Origin: JACVRW01 sp963803245
Lineage (GTDB): Bacteria > Actinomycetota > Thermoleophilia > Solirubrobacterales > Thermoleophilaceae
Direction: 5' to 3'
Length of the DNA: 64,000 bases
NCBI GenBank assembly: GCA_963803245.1
Contig: CAWDLI010000018.1
Coordinates: 337,916-401,915, forward strand
Positions 33,924-42,237 of this stretch are shown in pieces. The first letter of the stretch is position 1; every line of letters begins with the position of its first letter. The position numbers and the translations under genes are program-made. The notes beneath the pieces were generated by a model, which ran no database searches, had not been told where the DNA came from, and was given only the letters and a program-made list of their open reading frames with translations.

Positions 33924-34695
33924 CGACCCTTTCCGTCACGTGCTGGTTTCGGTGGAGCGCGTACATCCGCGCGACCCAGGCCCCTCCGGGCCGCGCCATG
34001 AGCTCGTCGCGCAGCTCCTGCACCGCCGGCGCGAACGCGGTGGGCGCGTAGGGACGCTCCGGCGGAGTGAGCAGCGGCGTGAACAGCGACGCCGCGGTGA
34101 GGTCGGCCACCGTGAAGCCGTCACCAACCAGGTAGCCCGAGGCGCCCACCTCGCTCTCGAGCCGGTCCATCGCCGCCCTCACGGCGTCGCGGCCCCGGTC
34201 GGCGCTCTCGTCCGTGATGCCGGTAGTCGCGCCGCACGAGGAATGACGCCACCGGAGCGCTCATCCGCAGGAACCGCTCCCGAACGGGGCTTGGGCCTGC
34301 GAGAAGAGCGTCTGGGCCACCACGTCGGTGTCGGCGAGCGTGTGGTGCCACACGAAGCGGCGCAGCTCCGGCGCCAGCTCCTCGTCGAACCAGTCCTCGA
34401 GCGCGAGCGCCCGCCGGCGCGCCTCCGGGTCCGCCGGGTACAGGGGCGGCTCGGGCGTGTGCTCCTCGAGCGCCGCGATGATCGCCGTCGAGTCGCCGAT
34501 GCGCCGGCCGTCGATCTCCACCACTGGCAGGCGCTGGTGCTTGCCGCGCGTGGCCACGAGCGCGCTCACCTTGTGGAGTCCGGGCATGGGCACGCGAGAG
34601 GAGTAGGGAATCCCCTTGTAGTCGAGCGCCCAGCGAGCCTTCTCGTTGTAGTGCGAGACCTCGATGTGCCAGAGGACGACGGTCACGTGCGGCAT
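33907..34695 (-). pseudogene. Glutathione S-transferase-like protein with two compensating frameshifts
   Basis: The N-terminal thioredoxin domain (VVLWHIEVSHYNEKARWALD, RLPVVEIDGRRIGDSTAIIA) and the C-terminal helical domain (AAMDRLESEVGASGYLVGDG, FTVADLTAASLFTPLL) share one frame. The link between them (PVRERFLRMSAPVASFLVRR, DYG) is in another. A base is missing near 34287-34293 and an extra base is present near 34221-34223. Without correction the first part stops at TGA 34263-34261. Total length fits a 260-residue GST. ATG 34695 is given; GTG 34686 is an alternative that would suit a leaderless start. It is divergent from the LLM oxidoreductase with almost no gap. Confidence 0.75.
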
Positions 34696-34700
34696 AGAAT
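34694..34700. promoter_or_regulatory. -10 box of the LLM oxidoreductase, overlapping an opposite -10 candidate
   Basis: TAGAAT (34695-34700, plus strand) ends 6 bases before GTG 34707. On the minus strand TTCTAT (34699-34694) ends 7 bases before GTG 34686, an alternative start of the GST gene. Confidence 0.5.
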
Positions 34701-34706
34701 GCCAGC

Positions 34707-35708
34707 GTGCGCGTCGGCCTGTACGTGGCCTACTGGCCCTGGTTCTCCCCAGAGGAGCAGATCTCGCTGGCCGTGCAGGCCGACAAGGCGGGTCTCGACT
34801 CCGTCTGGGTGGCCGAGGCGTGGGGCCAGGACGCGGTGTCGGTGCTCGGCCACATGACCGCCGTGACGGAGCAGATCGGGCTCGGCTCGGCGCTCATGCA
34901 GATCCCGGCACGCACGCCCGCCGCCACCGCGATGACGGCCGCCACGCTCGACGTGCTGTCGGGCGGGCGCTTCCGCCTCGGGCTCGGCGTGTCCGGCCCG
35001 CAGGTGTCGGAGGGGTGGCACGGCGTGCCCTTCGCGCGTCCGCTCGCCCGGACGCGCGAGTACGTGGAGATCGTGCGCAAGGCGCTCGCACGCGAGGCCC
35101 CGCTCGAGTACCAGGGCAAGGAGTTCCAGCTGCCGCTCGAGGGCAGCGAGCTGGGCAAGCCGCTCAAGCTGCTCGCGAAGCCGGTGAGCGAGCGCATCCC
35201 GATCTACCTCGGCGCGATCGGGCCAAAGGCGATCGAGCAGGCGGCCAAGATCGCCGACGGCTGGATCCCGTTCATGTTCAACCCCGCCCGGGCGGAGGAG
35301 CTGCTCGAACCGTTCAAGGGGACCGACGTGGAAATCGCGCCGGCCGCGCTGATCTGCGTGGACGAGGACCGCGACCGCGCCCGCGACCTCGCCCGCCCCT
35401 GGCTCGCCACCTATCTCGGCGCGATGGGCGCGAAGCAGAAGAACTTCTACGTGGAGACCGCGGAGCGCTTCGGGCACGGGGACACCGCCCGCGAGGTTCA
35501 GAGGCTGTTCGGCGCCGGCGACCGCGCTGGCGCCGCCAAGGCGCTCACCCCCGAGCTGATCGACGGCTCCGCGGTCTGCTGCGACTACGGCGAGCTGGAC
35601 GAGCGCCTGGCCGCGTACGAGCGAGCGGGCGCGGACACGCTCCTGGCACTGCCCTTCGGCGACCGGCCCCGCATCATCGAGGCGCTCGGCGCCGCCGTGC
35701 TCGCCTGA
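34707..35708 (+). CDS. LLM-class (F420-type) oxidoreductase
   Basis: A 333-residue TIM-barrel protein of the luciferase-like monooxygenase class. It has YVAYWPWFSPEEQISLAVQA, DSVWVAEAWGQDAVSVLGHM and IPARTPAATAMTAATLDVLS, GGRFRLGLGVSGPQVSEGWH. These are the usual blocks of F420-dependent actinobacterial members (MER/Rv-type). It should use F420 or FMN to oxidise or reduce an unknown substrate. GTG 34707 is leaderless by the -10 rule. It ends 1 base before the convergent protein kinase gene. Confidence 0.85.
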   Translation: MRVGLYVAYWPWFSPEEQISLAVQADKAGLDSVWVAEAWGQDAVSVLGHMTAVTEQIGLGSALMQIPARTPAATAMTAATLDVLSGGRFRLGLGVSGPQVSEGWHGVPFARPLARTREYVEIVRKALAREAPLEYQGKEFQLPLEGSELGKPLKLLAKPVSERIPIYLGAIGPKAIEQAAKIADGWIPFMFNPARAEELLEPFKGTDVEIAPAALICVDEDRDRARDLARPWLATYLGAMGAKQKNFYVETAERFGHGDTAREVQRLFGAGDRAGAAKALTPELIDGSAVCCDYGELDERLAAYERAGADTLLALPFGDRPRIIEALGAAVLA

Positions 35709-37160
35709 CTAGGACCGCCCGGCCGCTTTGAGCGCCCGCTTCAGCTCCTTCTCGACGGTCTTCTGCTGGTCCTCGAAGGTGAGCCGCTTCTCCAGGTAGG
35801 GGATCGCCGCCTCCGGGTCGCCGGCCTCCGTGAGGGATTTGCCGAGGTTGAAGAGGGCGTAGGCGTATTCGAGGTCGCGGCTGTCCTCGGGCCAGGTCGC
35901 CACCGCCTGCTGGAGCACCGGCACCGCCTCCTCGAAGCGCCCGGCCCGCATGAGCTCGAAGCCCTGGGCATTCAGATCCGGGCCGGACGCCGCTGAGGTA
36001 TCCGGGGCCGCGGGCTCCTCGGGAGCCGGCTCTGCTTCCTCCGGTGCAGGAGTCGCGGGCTGCGTGGCCTGCGCGTCCGCCTGAGGCTGCTCCGTGCGCC
36101 GCTCGCTCGTGCCGGCGCCCGCGCCCGGCGCGCCGTCCTCGTCGCCGCCACTCGCCGCAAGCAGGGCGACGGTCGCGGCCGCCACGGCCACGATGGCGCT
36201 GACCAGCGCGAGCGCCAGCCACGGCCGGGTGCGCCGGCGGGGCGGCTCACGCAGGTGCCGGGCGGTGACCGGCGGGCTCGCCGGCGCCGGCGCTGGGGCG
36301 GGCGTGCGGATCGGGCGGGTGGCCACGGTCGGCTCTGCCGGCCGCTCGAGCGCGCGCCGGAGCTCCGAGCCGAGCTCGCCGGCCGAGGCCGGTCGTTCCC
36401 GCGGGTCGCGGTCGAGACCGCGCCTCAGAACGTCGGCTGCGGCCGCCGGCGCCTCCTGGAGGTGGTCGCGGAGGTCGGGCGGCGGCTGGGTGGCGATCGC
36501 GCCGGCGATCTCCATCGGCGTGCGGCCGGAGCGCGCGCGCCGTCCGGCGAGCGCCTCGAAGCAGACGGCCGCCAGCGCGTACACGTCCGCCGCCGGCCCG
36601 GCCTGGGCGCCGTCGAGCTGCTCGGGCGCCATGTAGGCGACGCTGCCGAGCACGATGCCGCTGCGCGTGATGCGCGTCTGGTCGGCCGCGGTGGCGATGC
36701 CCAGGTCCGCGAGCTTCGTCACGCCGTCGTCGCGGAGCAGGACGTTCCCGGGCTTCACGTCGCGGTGCACGACCCCCTGGGCGTGGGCATGGTCGAGGGC
36801 GTCGCCGAGCTCGGACGCCATCCGGCCCGCGCGGCGCGGTTCGAGCGGCCCGCGCTTGAGCGCCTGCGACAGCGACTCGCCCTCCACGTACTCCATGACG
36901 ATCAGCACGCCCTCGTCGTCGACCGCCGTGTCATAGATCGCGACGAGGTTCGGGTGGTTCAGCGACGCGCCGAGCCGCGCCTCGCGCGCGAAGCGCTGCT
37001 CCATCTCGCCCGGACTGTCGGCGTGCAGCCGCTTGACCGCCACCGACCGGCCCAGCCGCTCGTCATCGCAGAGCACGACCGACGCCATGCCGCCCGAGCC
37101 GAGATGCCTGATCACGCGATAGCGACCGGCCAGGAGTGATCCCTCAGCCCTCACCGTCAC
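35709..37160 (-). CDS. Membrane Ser/Thr protein kinase with extracytoplasmic TPR tail
   Basis: A 483-residue PknB-like kinase. The kinase domain occupies residues 1-275: glycine loop HLGSGGMASVVL, Lys in SVAVKRLH, catalytic loop VVHRDVKPGNVLLRDDG, DLG in KLADLGIAT and activation-to-APE segment GSVAYMAPEQ. A Pro/Arg linker is followed by one membrane helix (about 315-335, WLALALVSAIVAVAAATVAL). The external part is a Glu/Pro/Ala-rich spacer ending in two TPR units (GFELMRAGRFEEAVPVLQQA and YALFNLGKSLTEAGDPEAAI). TPRs instead of PASTA repeats suggest a protein-binding sensor. GTG start; no clear ribosome site. Confidence 0.9.
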   Translation of the reverse strand: MTVRAEGSLLAGRYRVIRHLGSGGMASVVLCDDERLGRSVAVKRLHADSPGEMEQRFAREARLGASLNHPNLVAIYDTAVDDEGVLIVMEYVEGESLSQALKRGPLEPRRAGRMASELGDALDHAHAQGVVHRDVKPGNVLLRDDGVTKLADLGIATAADQTRITRSGIVLGSVAYMAPEQLDGAQAGPAADVYALAAVCFEALAGRRARSGRTPMEIAGAIATQPPPDLRDHLQEAPAAAADVLRRGLDRDPRERPASAGELGSELRRALERPAEPTVATRPIRTPAPAPAPASPPVTARHLREPPRRRTRPWLALALVSAIVAVAAATVALLAASGGDEDGAPGAGAGTSERRTEQPQADAQATQPATPAPEEAEPAPEEPAAPDTSAASGPDLNAQGFELMRAGRFEEAVPVLQQAVATWPEDSRDLEYAYALFNLGKSLTEAGDPEAAIPYLEKRLTFEDQQKTVEKELKRALKAAGRS

Positions 37161-37197
37161 CTCCGCCTTCTACCCGCCTCGCGGCGGCGGGAACCCC

Positions 37198-38370
37198 TCA
37201 GACGCGCTGGATCAGCGTGCCGGTGCCCAGCCCCCCGCCGCAGCACATCGTCACGAGACCCGTCTCCTTGTCGGAGCGCTCGAGCTCGTGCAGCAGCGTC
37301 GTGATCAGGCGGGCGCCCGTGGATCCGAGCGGGTGGCCGAGGGCGATCGCGCCACCGTTCACGTTCACGCGGTCCATGTCCGGCTCGAGCTCCCGGCGCC
37401 ACGCGGCCAGGACGGACGCGAACGCCTCGTTGATCTCCACGAGGTCGATGTCGTCCATCTTCATGCCGTTGCGCTCGAGCAGCTTCTTCGTGGCCGGGAT
37501 CGGGCCGGTGAGCATGATCACGGGGTCCACGCCGACCGTGGTCTGGTCGACGATCCGCGCACGCGGCTTGAGCCCGAGGGCGTCGGCCTTCTCACGCGCC
37601 ATGAGGAGCACGCTCGCCGCGCCGTCGGAGATCTGCGATGCGTTACCGGCGGTGACCTTGCCGTCCGGCTTGAACGCCGGCTTCAGCTGCGACAGCGTCT
37701 CGAGGTTGGTCTCGGGGCGGATGCCCTGGTCGGTCACGTAGGTGTCGCCGTTCACCTGGAACGGGACGATCTCGCGCTCGAAGCGGCCCTCCTCGGTGGC
37801 CTGGTGCGCAAGCTGGTGCGAGCGCACGCCGATCTCGTCGAGCTCGGACCGCGGGATCTCCCACTTGTCGGCGATCATCTCGGCCGAGATGCCCTGCGGC
37901 ACGAGGTTGTACCGGTTCATCATCTCCTCGGGCCAGGGCGAGCCGACCTCGTCGACCCACTTGAAGCCGACGCCCATCGGGATGTGGCCCATGTGCTCGA
38001 CGCCGGAGCCGATGACGGTGTCGTGCACGCCGGAGGCGATCAGCGCCGCCGCGAAGTTCACTGCCTGCTGCGCGGAGCCGCACTGGCGGTCGACCGTCGT
38101 GGCGGGCGTCTCGATCGGAAGGCCGGCCTGGAGCCAGGCGTTGCGGCCGACGTTGAACATCTGCTCGCCGTACTGCTGGACGCAGCCGCTGATGACGTCC
38201 TCGACCTCGGACGCATCGATCCCGGCGCGATCGATGACTTCCGTGAAAGTCTTGCCGAGAAGCTCGTTCGGGTGGGTGTCCTTGTAGTAGCCCTTCTCCG
38301 GATGGCCGCGCCCGATCGGGGTGCGCACCGCATCGACTATGACTACCTCACGCCCGTGCCCGTTCTGCAT
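37198..38370 (-). CDS. fadA: Acetyl-CoA acyltransferase (thiolase II)
   Basis: A 390-residue classic thiolase. The nucleophile Cys is in TTVDRQCGSAQQAVNFAAAL, His in EINEAFASVLAAWRRE and NGGAIALGHPLGSTGARLIT, and the second Cys in MCCGGGLGTGTLIQRV. It cleaves 3-ketoacyl-CoA in beta-oxidation. The symbol is by family role. ATG 38370. It is divergent from the 3-hydroxyacyl-CoA dehydrogenase gene (38490), with the TetR operator TTGACTG-TC-CAGTCAA between them. This makes them a co-regulated pair for two consecutive steps. Confidence 0.93.
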   Translation of the reverse strand: MQNGHGREVVIVDAVRTPIGRGHPEKGYYKDTHPNELLGKTFTEVIDRAGIDASEVEDVISGCVQQYGEQMFNVGRNAWLQAGLPIETPATTVDRQCGSAQQAVNFAAALIASGVHDTVIGSGVEHMGHIPMGVGFKWVDEVGSPWPEEMMNRYNLVPQGISAEMIADKWEIPRSELDEIGVRSHQLAHQATEEGRFEREIVPFQVNGDTYVTDQGIRPETNLETLSQLKPAFKPDGKVTAGNASQISDGAASVLLMAREKADALGLKPRARIVDQTTVGVDPVIMLTGPIPATKKLLERNGMKMDDIDLVEINEAFASVLAAWRRELEPDMDRVNVNGGAIALGHPLGSTGARLITTLLHELERSDKETGLVTMCCGGGLGTGTLIQRV

Positions 38371-38413
38371 GAAACCCTCTTCCTCCGCGGTCGATTGTGG
38401 TAAGCGTACTCGA

Positions 38414-38429
38414 TTGACTGTCCAGTCAA
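38414..38429. promoter_or_regulatory. TetR-type operator TTGACTG-TC-CAGTCAA
   Basis: TTGACTGTCCAGTCAA has the same 7-bp arms as the site at 11156-11171 with a different 2-base centre. It lies in the 119-base divergent promoter between thiolase and 3-hydroxyacyl-CoA dehydrogenase. Confidence 0.75.
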
Positions 38430-38489
38430 CCAGACATCCCTTTAGCCCCGCAGAAGGCCTTCAGATCCGCATCCAGACCGGGTTGAGGC

Positions 38490-39251
38490 ATGCCTGAGAA
38501 GTTCGGGATAGTCGGCAGCGGGGCGATCGCGCGGGGGCTCGTGAAGGTCGCCGCCGACCACCACGACGTCGTGATCTGGGCACGCAGCGAGCGCTCGGCC
38601 GAGAGCGCCGAGGCCAAGCTCGGCGAGGCGGCGTCGGTGGTGACCGACATGGACGAGCTCTCCGCGTGCGACGTGGTCGTGGAGGCCGTGACGGAGGACG
38701 AGGCGATCAAGAGCGAGCTGCTCGGCCGGCTGGGCGCGCTGCTCCCGGAGGCCACGCTCCTCGCGACGACCACGTCATCGCTGTCGGTCGCGACCCTCGC
38801 GACGGCGAGCGGCCGCCCGGACCGCTTCGCGGCGCTGCACGTGTTCAACCCCGTGGACCGGATGGAGCTCGTGGAGCTCTGCTTTCCGGCTGAGGCCACC
38901 GAGCCGACCCGGGAGTTCTTCCGCGACCTCTGCAGGCGCTTCGAGAAGACCGCGGTGGAGGTCCCCGACTCGGCCGGCTTCGTGGTCAACCGGCTGCTGT
39001 TTCCCTACCTCTTCGACGCGGTGCGGCTGCTCGAGCGCGGCGGCCTGGACGCGGACGGCGTGGACACGTGCATGAAGCTCGGAGCCGGGCATCCGCTCGG
39101 CCCGCTCGCCCTGCTCGACTTCGTCGGCCTCGACGTGTCGGCGGCCATCGGCGAGTCGATCGGAGCGGAGGTTCCGGACCGCCTGCGCGAGCTCGTCGCG
39201 GAGGGCAAGCTCGGCCGCAAGTCCGGCGAGGGGTTCTTCGTCTACCGCTGA
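38490..39251 (+). CDS. 3-hydroxyacyl-CoA dehydrogenase
   Basis: A 253-residue enzyme with an N-terminal NAD Rossmann fold (FGIVGSGAIARGLVKVAADH), VVEAVTEDEAIKSELLGRLG, TTTSSLSVATLA, and the catalytic His/Glu pair in RFAALHVFNPVDRMELVELC. The C-terminal helical domain has DSAGFVVNRLLFPYLFDAVR, KLGAGHPLGPLALLDFVGLD and GRKSGEGFFVYR, the standard FadB2 ending. It oxidises 3-hydroxyacyl-CoA to 3-ketoacyl-CoA, the substrate of the divergent thiolase. ATG 38490 has no proper ribosome site. Confidence 0.92.
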   Translation: MPEKFGIVGSGAIARGLVKVAADHHDVVIWARSERSAESAEAKLGEAASVVTDMDELSACDVVVEAVTEDEAIKSELLGRLGALLPEATLLATTTSSLSVATLATASGRPDRFAALHVFNPVDRMELVELCFPAEATEPTREFFRDLCRRFEKTAVEVPDSAGFVVNRLLFPYLFDAVRLLERGGLDADGVDTCMKLGAGHPLGPLALLDFVGLDVSAAIGESIGAEVPDRLRELVAEGKLGRKSGEGFFVYR

Positions 39252-39517
39252 GGGCGCCGGCCGCTGGCGGCGGCCATGCCCGCCGCGAGGTCCCAGACCA
39301 CGTCGGCCTCGCCGATCCCCTGCTGGCCGGCCAGCTCCGTGACCCGGTCCCAGGGGAGCGACGCCTCCGGAAGATCGTCCCAGCGCGCGAGCTCGAGCGC
39401 CTCGAGGGCGCCCTCGACGGCGGGGCTCACCTCGTCGTCCCCCACCCGGGCCACCTGCTCCTTGATCAGCGCGCGCAACGCGTCACGCTCCGAATCGCTC
39501 AGCTTGACGCACCACAT
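39242..39517 (-). CDS. Small protein of unknown function
   Basis: A 91-residue soluble protein, MWCVKLSDSERDALRALIKE at the start, then LEALELARWDDLPEASLPWD and ADVVWDLAAGMAAASGRR. It is mostly helical and acidic. I recognise no family. Its 3' end overlaps the convergent dehydrogenase by 10 bases. It is the only plausible frame here, and codon bias supports coding. Confidence 0.5.
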   Translation of the reverse strand: MWCVKLSDSERDALRALIKEQVARVGDDEVSPAVEGALEALELARWDDLPEASLPWDRVTELAGQQGIGEADVVWDLAAGMAAASGRRPQR

Positions 39518-39561
39518 GCCGCGCGAACGTAGAGGCCGGGCCGGACGGACCGCGTGCGCGG

Positions 39562-40944
39562 TCAGCCGTTATCTGCCGGCTCTTGACCGCGCGGAGTGGC
39601 CGCGGCTTCCTCGACCGGCCGCGGTTGGCCCGCGTCGGCGCGCTCCTCGCCGTGATGGTCGCGGATGCGCACGGCGTCGATCCGGTTCTCGCGCACGGAC
39701 TCGACGCGGATCGAGTAGCCGTTCGTCTGGACCATGTCGCCGCGCTTCGGGAGGCGGCCCAATTCGCCGAACACGTAGCCGCCCACCGAGTTGTACGCCT
39801 CGGAGTCCACCGGCAGGTCGAGGCCGTAGTCCTGGAGGTCGGTGATCGGCACGTGGCCGCGCACCCACCAGTCGCCGTTGGCAAGGCGGCGGATGCCGGC
39901 CACCGCGGGGTCGGTCTCGTCGGCGATCTCGCCCACGACCTCCTCGATGATGTCCTCGATCGTGACGATGCCGGCCGTGCGCCCGTACTCGTCCACCACC
40001 ACCGCCATCGACGCCCGCTCGCGCTGAAGGTCGGCGAGGAGGTCGTCGAGCGGCTTGGTCTCGGGCACGATCAGGGCGTCCTTCACGGCCTCCTCGATCG
40101 CGGCGTTCGGGCCCTCTGTCATGAGGAGCCTCACGAGCGAGTTCCCGTGGACGATCCCGCGGATCCGGTCGGTGTTCCCGTCCTCGGTCACCACGAGGCG
40201 GGTGTGGCCCGAGTCGACCATGCGCCGGAGCGCGGTCTCCACGTTCTCGGACACGTCCACGGTCACCACCGCGGGGATCGGCGTCATCACCTGACGGGCC
40301 TGCTGCTCGTGCAGGTGGAAGACCCCCGAGAGCATCCCCGCCTCGCCCGGGTCGAGCTTGCCGCCGTGGGCGCTCTGGGCGATCAGCAGCTTGAGGTCCT
40401 CGGAGGAGCTGGCCTCGTCGAACTCGGCGCGCGGATCCACCCCGATCACACGGAGGAGCGCGTTCGACGCCGAGTTGAGGGCCCAGATCAGGAACCAGAG
40501 GCTGCGCTTGAACAGCTCGAGCCCCGGAGCGGTGCGCCGCACGGTCGCCTCGGCATGCACGATCGAGTAGATCTTCGGCACCTGCTCGCCGAAGGTGATG
40601 TGCAGCGCCGTCGTGAGCAGGTAGGCGATCGCGATGGCGATGGCCACCGCCACGCCGTGGCTCGCGACCTCGCCGAGCGGCTCCTCGAGCAGCGAGGCGA
40701 TGGCCGGCTCGCCGAGGAAGCCGATGCCGAGCGAGGCCATCGTGATGCCGAGCTGGCAGGCGGAGAGGTACTCGTCGATGCGGTCGACCTGCTTGAGCGC
40801 CAGCGCGGCGCCGCGCACGCCCTCTCGCTGCATCTGCTCGAGCCGTGACTGGCGCGCGCGCACGAGGCCGAACTCGGCCGCCACGAAGAAGCCGTTCGCG
40901 GCAACGAGAATCAGCACCCCGAGCAGAAACAGGAGTTCTGGCAT
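39562..40944 (-). CDS. CNNM/CorC-type membrane protein with CBS pair
   Basis: A 460-residue protein. Residues 1-200 form the DUF21/CNNM transmembrane domain (ILVAANGFFVAAEFGLVRAR, AYLLTTALHITFGEQVPKIY). Then come two CBS domains (MTPIPAVVTVDVSENVETAL, DRIRGIVHGNSLVRL and MAVVVDEYGRTAGIVTIEDI) and a C-terminal CorC/HlyC transporter-associated domain (GYVFGELGRLPKRGDMVQTN). Relatives handle Mg2+/Co2+ export, with ATP-Mg binding to the CBS pair. Often annotated hemolysin, with little support. The ATG has no Shine-Dalgarno; a GACCCC/GGGGTC hairpin (40958-40974) lies just upstream. Confidence 0.88.
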   Translation of the reverse strand: MPELLFLLGVLILVAANGFFVAAEFGLVRARQSRLEQMQREGVRGAALALKQVDRIDEYLSACQLGITMASLGIGFLGEPAIASLLEEPLGEVASHGVAVAIAIAIAYLLTTALHITFGEQVPKIYSIVHAEATVRRTAPGLELFKRSLWFLIWALNSASNALLRVIGVDPRAEFDEASSSEDLKLLIAQSAHGGKLDPGEAGMLSGVFHLHEQQARQVMTPIPAVVTVDVSENVETALRRMVDSGHTRLVVTEDGNTDRIRGIVHGNSLVRLLMTEGPNAAIEEAVKDALIVPETKPLDDLLADLQRERASMAVVVDEYGRTAGIVTIEDIIEEVVGEIADETDPAVAGIRRLANGDWWVRGHVPITDLQDYGLDLPVDSEAYNSVGGYVFGELGRLPKRGDMVQTNGYSIRVESVRENRIDAVRIRDHHGEERADAGQPRPVEEAAATPRGQEPADNG

Positions 40945-41039
40945 TAGGAGGCGCCGAGACCCCGGGAGGGGGTCGTGCGCCGGCTACTTCGAGGGAGCTC
41001 GTCGTCGCTCATCGGCGAGATGGCGAGGGTAGCAGGGGC

Positions 41040-41318
41040 CTATGCGAGGCCATCGATGCGCTCCGCGAGCGTGAAGTCGTTCTCCGTGAGCCCACCCTCC
41101 GAATGCGTGGACAGCGCCACGGTCACCTTGTTCCAGGAGATCTCCAGGTCGGGGTGGTGGTTCATCTCCTCGGCAACCGGGGCAAGCCGGTTCACGAGGC
41201 CGACGGACGACATGAAGTCCTCGCCCTCATAGGTCTTCCGGATCGCGTCGCCGTCGCGATCCCAGCCCTGAAGGCTGCCCAGCCGCTCGCCGATCTCCTC
41301 GTCACTCAGGCGTGTCAT
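41040..41318 (-). CDS. Pterin-4a-carbinolamine dehydratase
   Basis: A 92-residue enzyme with the family signature AEEMNHHPDLEISWNKVTVA, followed by LSTHSEGGLTENDFTLAERI. The His-His-Pro-Asp cluster is the active site. It dehydrates 4a-hydroxytetrahydropterin; with no aromatic hydroxylase in the window it may have another role, such as in molybdopterin metabolism, which is known for bacterial relatives. ATG 41318 has Shine-Dalgarno GGAG 9-12 bases upstream; ATG 41330 is possible. It is divergent from the BtuF-like gene with only 10 bases between starts. Confidence 0.88.
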   Translation of the reverse strand: MTRLSDEEIGERLGSLQGWDRDGDAIRKTYEGEDFMSSVGLVNRLAPVAEEMNHHPDLEISWNKVTVALSTHSEGGLTENDFTLAERIDGLA

Positions 41319-41328
41319 CCTCGTCTCC

Positions 41329-42237
41329 ATGGTCGTCGCTTCGCTCGTTCCCTCCGCCACCGAGATGCTCTACGCCCTCGGGCTCGGGGACTCCGTGGCC
41401 GGTGTGACCCACGAGTGTGACTACCCGCCGGGCGCGGAGCAACTGCCGCACCTCACGCGCAGCGTGATCCCGGAGGGACTGCCGGCGGCGGAGATCGATC
41501 AGGCGGTCCGGGAGCGCACCGCCAAGGGCGAATCCCTCTACGAGCTCGACGTGGACACGCTCGAGCGGCTGGAGGTGGACCTGATCGTGACCCAGGCCGT
41601 CTGCGAGGTCTGCGCGGTGTCGTACGACGACGTGGTGGCGGTGGCGGAGCGCCTGCCCACTCGTCCCAGCGTGATCTCGCTCGACCCGTCCACGCTCGGA
41701 GAGGTGCTCGCCGACGTGCCGCGCCTGGCCGAGGCCGCCGAAGTGCCGGAGGCGGGCGAGCGGCTGGTGGAGGAGGCCTCCGCCCGCATCGACGCCGTGG
41801 AGCGCGCCGTGGCCGGGGCGCCGCGGCCGCGCACCGCCGCGCTCGAGTGGCTCGACCCGGTCTACGTAGGCGGCCACTGGGTCCCGCAGATGATCGAGGC
41901 GGCCGGCGGGCTCGACGTGCTCGGCTTCCCGGGCGAGCGCTCGCGGACCATCGAGTGGCCCGAGGTGGAGGGGGTGTCCCCGGAGGTCGTGATCTCGATG
42001 CCGTGCGGCCTGTACGCCGAGGAGGCCGCCGCCGAGACGATGCGCCGGCGCGACCTGCTCGCGCCGCTCGGCGCGCGCGTGGTGGCCGTGGACGCCGCCG
42101 CGTACTTCTCGAGGCCGGGACCGCGCCTGGTGGACGGCATCGAGCTGCTCGGGCACCTGCTCCATCCCGAGCTCGTGCCGGCGCCGGAGTCGCGCCGCTC
42201 GATCGAGCTCGACCTGGCTCAGCCTGCGCCGGCCTAG
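41329..42237 (+). CDS. BtuF-like cobalamin-binding protein without signal peptide
   Basis: A 302-residue two-lobed periplasmic-binding-type protein: VVASLVPSATEMLYALGLGD, SVAGVTHECDYPPG, VDLIVTQAVCEVCAVSYDDV, GHWVPQMIEAAGG and EVVISMPCGLYAEEA. This matches the cobalamin/iron-siderophore-binding fold. It has no signal peptide or lipobox, which is typical of a cytoplasmic subgroup often annotated cobalamin-binding. No ABC transporter is adjacent, so it is probably not a transport component. ATG 41329. Confidence 0.75.
   Translation: MVVASLVPSATEMLYALGLGDSVAGVTHECDYPPGAEQLPHLTRSVIPEGLPAAEIDQAVRERTAKGESLYELDVDTLERLEVDLIVTQAVCEVCAVSYDDVVAVAERLPTRPSVISLDPSTLGEVLADVPRLAEAAEVPEAGERLVEEASARIDAVERAVAGAPRPRTAALEWLDPVYVGGHWVPQMIEAAGGLDVLGFPGERSRTIEWPEVEGVSPEVVISMPCGLYAEEAAAETMRRRDLLAPLGARVVAVDAAAYFSRPGPRLVDGIELLGHLLHPELVPAPESRRSIELDLAQPAPA

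Noticed and set aside
40945..41039. Metal riboswitch ahead of the CNNM/CorC gene
   Set aside because: I looked for M-box and yybP-ykoY motifs; only a short GACCCC/GGGGTC hairpin is present and no class signature.
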